Assembly: GCF_009795845.1 (NCBI RefSeq) | Contig: NZ_WTEX01000013.1 | Coordinates: 18,017-82,016, forward strand | Length of the DNA: 64,000 nt | DNA from: Gilliamella sp. Lep-s35 | Lineage (GTDB): Bacteria; Pseudomonadota; Gammaproteobacteria; Enterobacterales; Orbaceae | Direction: 5' to 3' | Shown here: positions 60,828 through 64,000 of the stretch, one piece after another | Layout of the letters: each line of letters opens with the position of its first letter | Position numbering within the stretch: position 1 is the first letter of the stretch | The notes under the pieces: model-generated | Told to the model about the DNA's origin: nothing | Databases searched by the model: none | What the model saw: only the letters and a program-made list of their open reading frames with translations | Translations under genes and position numbers: made by a program

Positions 60828-61319
60828 ATGCCATTTGTCAATGCCTATGTGTCGAAAGAAGATGCCAAAAAATATGATTTAGATAATTTATGGAATAAGT
60901 ATAATCCTTGGTTCATTCAAATGCCTGAACTATTGAACAGTTTTGACGTTCACCAACACGCTTGGTGTGTGGATAAGGAACGAGGATATTGGTTATTTTA
61001 CTGTGGTGATGTATTGACTTATGATAGTCCTTCGGGTTTACCTGAACCCACTGATAAGGAGGTGTTTATCCTGCATATTAATGGTCAGAATATTGAATTT
61101 ATTTTGACTCGTGGCGATTTGGATCCTAGTGAGTCAGTATCTACCGACTTATATCCGATACAATTTGCTTGGGAAATAGTGTCAATGAACCCCAGTAGTT
61201 TACCTACTATGTCAAAGACGGATTTATTAACCATTTTAAAAGAGGCATTAACTGCCTATAAACGTGGACTTAGAAATTTAAATGATAATAAGAAAGCACT
61301 GATTAGATGTAATTTTTAG
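60828..61319 (+). CDS. array small protein, unit 4, partner of the intact RTX gene
   Basis: 163 aa, the most divergent member: KYNPWFIQMPELLNSF replaces KYRRFGTKMPELLKSF, and the centre is DVLTYDSPSGLPEPTDKEV. The alternative segment is TRGDLDPSESVSTDLYPIQ as in unit 2, followed by FAWEIVSMNPSSLPTMSK. It lacks the YKC cysteine of the others (AYKRGLRNL). It is the gene directly ahead of the full-length RTX protein (53 bp between stop and start), so it is the copy most likely matched to it. Function inferred from position only. Confidence 0.8.
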   Translation: MPFVNAYVSKEDAKKYDLDNLWNKYNPWFIQMPELLNSFDVHQHAWCVDKERGYWLFYCGDVLTYDSPSGLPEPTDKEVFILHINGQNIEFILTRGDLDPSESVSTDLYPIQFAWEIVSMNPSSLPTMSKTDLLTILKEALTAYKRGLRNLNDNKKALIRCNF

Positions 61320-61372
61320 TATTTTGTAAGCTAACAACATAATCAATTATTATACCGGAGGAATAGACCAAT

Positions 61373-64000
61373 ATGGTGGGATTGACTAAAGATGAAGCGG
61401 AAAAACGATTATTTAAGGTCAAGGATGCCGATGGATTACGTGATTTAATACAGCAATTAGATATAAATACCCATGGCAAAACAACCATTCTCTATTCAGG
61501 ATGGCTAGATTCTGGCGTACATACAGCAGAGATTATTAAACAATTAAAAAATAACTCTTCTCTTCGCCTTATCGATAATACCGAGGCTTCTAAATTTTTA
61601 TCAGATGCTCTGTCAAATGGTTCGCCTTTAAATAATAAGTTAAAACAGATATTTGGTACAGATAAGAAAGATAAGTTACCTAGCCAAGCATATGAATTCC
61701 TTTTTGGCTCAAACAGCAATGGCAGCCGTCAACCTAATGGCGCATGGGATGCTATTTCTAAACGTTTTGTTGATGGTGCAGTGGGTGATGTTCGTGTACT
61801 TGGTGGATTTGGAATGGACTCGGGGCGGGTTTTTGCTGCCACAGAATTACCAGCATTATTGAATAATCCCAAAGTGAGGTCAGTCAATGGTATTCCAACA
61901 TCGGTATTAAGATCTATCGAACAAACCGAGGGAATAGGGCGTGCTTTTGAGCATATTAAAAATATTGCCGGTTTAGATGCCGCAGGCACTAAGTTAGCGC
62001 CAGATAATGTTAAATCTTGGTTAAAGCTTTATGAACCTGACGGAAAGTTTAATAGTGAGTATCTTAACAATCTTAAAGATGCTTACGCTAATTTATCGCC
62101 AGAAATGCGAAAAAGTGTTAATCGAACTTCTAAATATCTAGCGTCAGCGGGTGAAAAAATCGCAAAACGCTTGCCTATTTTGGGTTATATTATGACCGGG
62201 ATCGGACTTGGCTTTGCATCGGCAGAAGCTCAGGCTGCACTTGATCGAGGCGATGTTAACGAGGCAAGAGGAATTTTACTTGAGTTTGGCGTTAAAGAAA
62301 TTAGTGGCAATATATTAGGGGCATTGGCAGGAACCGTTGCTGCTGCAATTGTTGGGGCCGCCGGTGCGCCAGCTGCTGCCGTTATCGGTATCGGCTTAGG
62401 TGCTGCTGTTGTGGCTGGTTTGCTTTCGGATGCGATGGTAGATAAGTTTGCTGATTTATTCCGAGATAATGATCAAAATGGACTAATTGATCTTTGGGAT
62501 AAGTTAAATGGTCTACTTGATGATGCTGGAAATGCTATTATGGGGCCTATTGCATCGTTATTTCCTTCTATTCCTGATCTTGCTAAACGAGCATTCTCTC
62601 CTATTATTATCGATCTTGATCGTGATGGCGTTGAAACAATTGGTAAAGATAAAAATATTCATTTTGATTTAAATGCCAACCAATTTGCCGAAAATACAGG
62701 ATGGGTTGGTGCGGATGATGGATTGTTGGTGATCGATTTAAATGATAATGGTGTTATTGATGATGGAAGAGAACTGTTTGGTGAAAGTTCATTACTACAA
62801 AATGGCAAAACAGCTAAAAATGGTTACCAAGCATTAGCTCAATATGATGAAAATGGTGATGGCGTTATTGATGCTAAAGATAGCGTCTGGCAAAAATTAA
62901 AAATATGGCAAGATAAAAATAGCAATGGTCTTACCGATGAAAATGAACTAATTAGCTTAGAACAAGCAGGAATTTCCTCGATTAGTACAAAGTATTCAAA
63001 ATCAGATTATGTGGATAGTAACGGAAATGAACATCGCTTAACCGGTGAAATCACCTACACCGACGGAAGCAAAGGAAAATCCACCGATGTTTGGTTTGCA
63101 ACAGATCAAGCAAATACTATTTATACTGGCGAAAAACACTATATTGACGAGGTAAGAAAATACCCTTCAGTACGAGGATTTGGTAATCTTGTTAACTTAT
63201 CTATTGCGTTAAGTCAAAATACAGAGCTAAGAAATTTACTCGATAAATTTATTGCTAATCCTATAACAACTGACATTCTACAAGTTATTGACGATATTAT
63301 TTTTAGTTGGGCCAATGTGAATCTGGTTGACCCAAATAGTCGAGGTAATATAGACGCTAGAAAATTAACTGTATTAGAAATCATTACAGGAGAAAAATAT
63401 ACTAATATTTATTATGGTAATAATGCTCCTCCTGTAGGTACTTTTGGTGCTAATTTATTAATGGGTGAATATAATAAATTCAAACATTATGTTACCGCTA
63501 GTCTTTTAGCACAAACCGAATTTAAAGAGGCGTTTAAATTATTAAAAATAGATATAAATAATGGAAATGCCGTGATTGATTTTTCAGGATTAGAGCGTCA
63601 TCTTAATCAGATAACTGATCCAGCACAAAAACTTTTATTGAAAGACGTTATTGATGGCTATTTAACATACAATAGTTCTGATGAGTATTATCAGTCAATT
63701 AAAAATAAATTGGGTGAAAATACATTAACCGGTAATAATTTTTATGTATTTGGCTTATCAGGTCATGAGTCGATTACTGACTCATCAGGAATTGATAAAC
63801 TGTTATTTATGAATAACATTAAAGCTGAAGATATTCGATTTTCACGCCAAGGGGCAGATATAACCGCAACCTTAATTGACGGCAAAAGTAGCATCACCTT
63901 CAAGAATATTTTTGCCAATGCAACATCAGCAACCGCAAAAATTAATACCAATAATGTTATTGAAGAGTTTATATTTGCCGATGGCACCAAATTAACGTGG
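61373..64000 (+). CDS. FrpC-like RTX/calcium-binding protein, 3' end outside the window
   Basis: 876 codons and still open at the window edge. Residues 1-40 equal the array stubs; about 41-190 is a segment with ILYSGWLDSG, RLIDNTEASKFL and RVFAATELPALL that I know only as a common N-terminal part of large type I-secreted proteins. A Gly/Ala-rich hydrophobic stretch follows (about 315-350). From residue 410 it aligns with Neisseria FrpC: PIIIDLDRDGVET, TGWVGADDGLLVIDLN, DDGRELFGESSL, DENGDGVIDAKD, KIWQDKNSNGLTDENEL (EF-hand-like calcium loops of the self-processing module). Later come VIDFSGLERHLNQ and IRFSRQGADITATL, which in FrpC precede the RTX nonapeptides. No signal peptide, consistent with type I secretion. 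The cleavage Asp-Pro of FrpC is Ser409-Pro410 here. Confidence 0.8.
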   Translation, partial: MVGLTKDEAEKRLFKVKDADGLRDLIQQLDINTHGKTTILYSGWLDSGVHTAEIIKQLKNNSSLRLIDNTEASKFLSDALSNGSPLNNKLKQIFGTDKKDKLPSQAYEFLFGSNSNGSRQPNGAWDAISKRFVDGAVGDVRVLGGFGMDSGRVFAATELPALLNNPKVRSVNGIPTSVLRSIEQTEGIGRAFEHIKNIAGLDAAGTKLAPDNVKSWLKLYEPDGKFNSEYLNNLKDAYANLSPEMRKSVNRTSKYLASAGEKIAKRLPILGYIMTGIGLGFASAEAQAALDRGDVNEARGILLEFGVKEISGNILGALAGTVAAAIVGAAGAPAAAVIGIGLGAAVVAGLLSDAMVDKFADLFRDNDQNGLIDLWDKLNGLLDDAGNAIMGPIASLFPSIPDLAKRAFSPIIIDLDRDGVETIGKDKNIHFDLNANQFAENTGWVGADDGLLVIDLNDNGVIDDGRELFGESSLLQNGKTAKNGYQALAQYDENGDGVIDAKDSVWQKLKIWQDKNSNGLTDENELISLEQAGISSISTKYSKSDYVDSNGNEHRLTGEITYTDGSKGKSTDVWFATDQANTIYTGEKHYIDEVRKYPSVRGFGNLVNLSIALSQNTELRNLLDKFIANPITTDILQVIDDIIFSWANVNLVDPNSRGNIDARKLTVLEIITGEKYTNIYYGNNAPPVGTFGANLLMGEYNKFKHYVTASLLAQTEFKEAFKLLKIDINNGNAVIDFSGLERHLNQITDPAQKLLLKDVIDGYLTYNSSDEYYQSIKNKLGENTLTGNNFYVFGLSGHESITDSSGIDKLLFMNNIKAEDIRFSRQGADITATLIDGKSSITFKNIFANATSATAKINTNNVIEEFIFADGTKLTW

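Larger units (their letters stand above)
57866..61494 (+). repeat. four-unit tandem array: promoter + small gene + RTX-gene start
   Basis: Near-identical blocks begin at TTATTTATAATTTTG (57866, 58810, 59769, 60743) and end at ATTCTCTA or ATCCTCTA (58634, 59564, 60538, 61494). Small-gene starts are spaced 945, 959 and 974 bp. Each block holds a promoter, a 163-169 codon gene, GGAGG and the first 40 codons of an RTX gene. Blocks 1-3 are followed by an AT-rich spacer of about 175-205 bp, similar in all three (with CCGAACAATTATTAAAC); block 4 continues into the full RTX gene. The second and third spacers share a 30-bp insertion (CTAAATTTCAATCTGCTAAA) absent from the first. Confidence 0.95.

Noticed and set aside
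57866..61494. Regular repeats at about 960-bp spacing considered as a CRISPR array or IS copies
   Set aside because: The repeated unit is a gene-sized block with coding sequence, without short direct repeats, terminal inverted repeats or a transposase.

Overview
The window is AT-rich chromosomal DNA from a gammaproteobacterium. Protein similarities are to Enterobacterales and Pasteurellaceae, but gene order is reshuffled. Low GC, an AsnA-type asparagine synthetase, an HI0607-type shikimate dehydrogenase-like protein, a compact ppdD-hofB-hofC-pilD cluster and an ilvIH-igaA neighbourhood fit the family Orbaceae (Gilliamella-like gut symbionts). That placement is inference from remembered protein resemblance; no search was run.

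Layout. 1-0.3 kb: gene remnants (5' part of a Fic-family gene). 0.3-7.8 kb, minus strand: dapB, tadA, hpt, tamA, tamB. 8-15.2 kb: MFS carrier, fklB, bamE, small membrane proteins, a SemiSWEET, a DUF1161 protein, asnA, then a decaying histidine/arginine ABC uptake operon (hisJ-like gene followed by a broken hisQ). 15.2-18.8 kb: lexA with two SOS boxes, and coaE-zapD-yacG-tsaD. 19-25.3 kb: ycaO, an aroE-like gene, ygbA, alr, mltG and an AmpD-YqcC fusion. 25.5-29.1 kb: type IV pilin operon. 29.2-33.9 kb: M20 amidohydrolase, ygfZ, ilvIH. 34-40.9 kb: three tandem igaA-family genes, the first frameshifted. 41-49.6 kb: pyrG-eno, virK/ybjX, lysO, an ogt remnant, prfA-prmC-kdsA. 50-54.5 kb: chitoporin and chitobiase behind a CRP-like site. 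54.6-57.7 kb: rraB, rnm, yciO, rluB. 57.9-64 kb: a four-unit tandem array (about 0.95-0.97 kb per unit) ending in a large FrpC-like RTX protein that runs off the right edge.

The two accessory regions stand out. In the igaA cluster, a 56-bp scar of the ilvH 3' end lies between copies 2 and 3, which documents a tandem duplication of ilvH-tail plus igaA. The copies have since diverged: copy 1 lost frame, copy 2 duplicated its cytoplasmic domain, and copy 3 lost half of its periplasmic domain with one of two cysteine pairs. In the terminal array, each unit carries a promoter, a gene for an unrecognised 163-169 aa soluble protein, and the start of the RTX gene. In units 1-3 the RTX gene is cut at the same nucleotide, leaving 40-codon stubs; only unit 4 runs into a full gene. 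The four small proteins are mosaics of two alternative central segments, so the locus looks like a cassette array shuffled by recombination, compatible with a toxin/partner (immunity or chaperone) system.

Housekeeping genes dominate the rest: envelope assembly (TamAB, BamE), peptidoglycan (Alr, MltG, AmpD), LPS (KdsA), translation and tRNA modification (TadA, TsaD, PrfA, PrmC, RluB), and amino-acid, nucleotide and central metabolism (DapB, IlvIH, AsnA, PyrG, Hpt, Eno).
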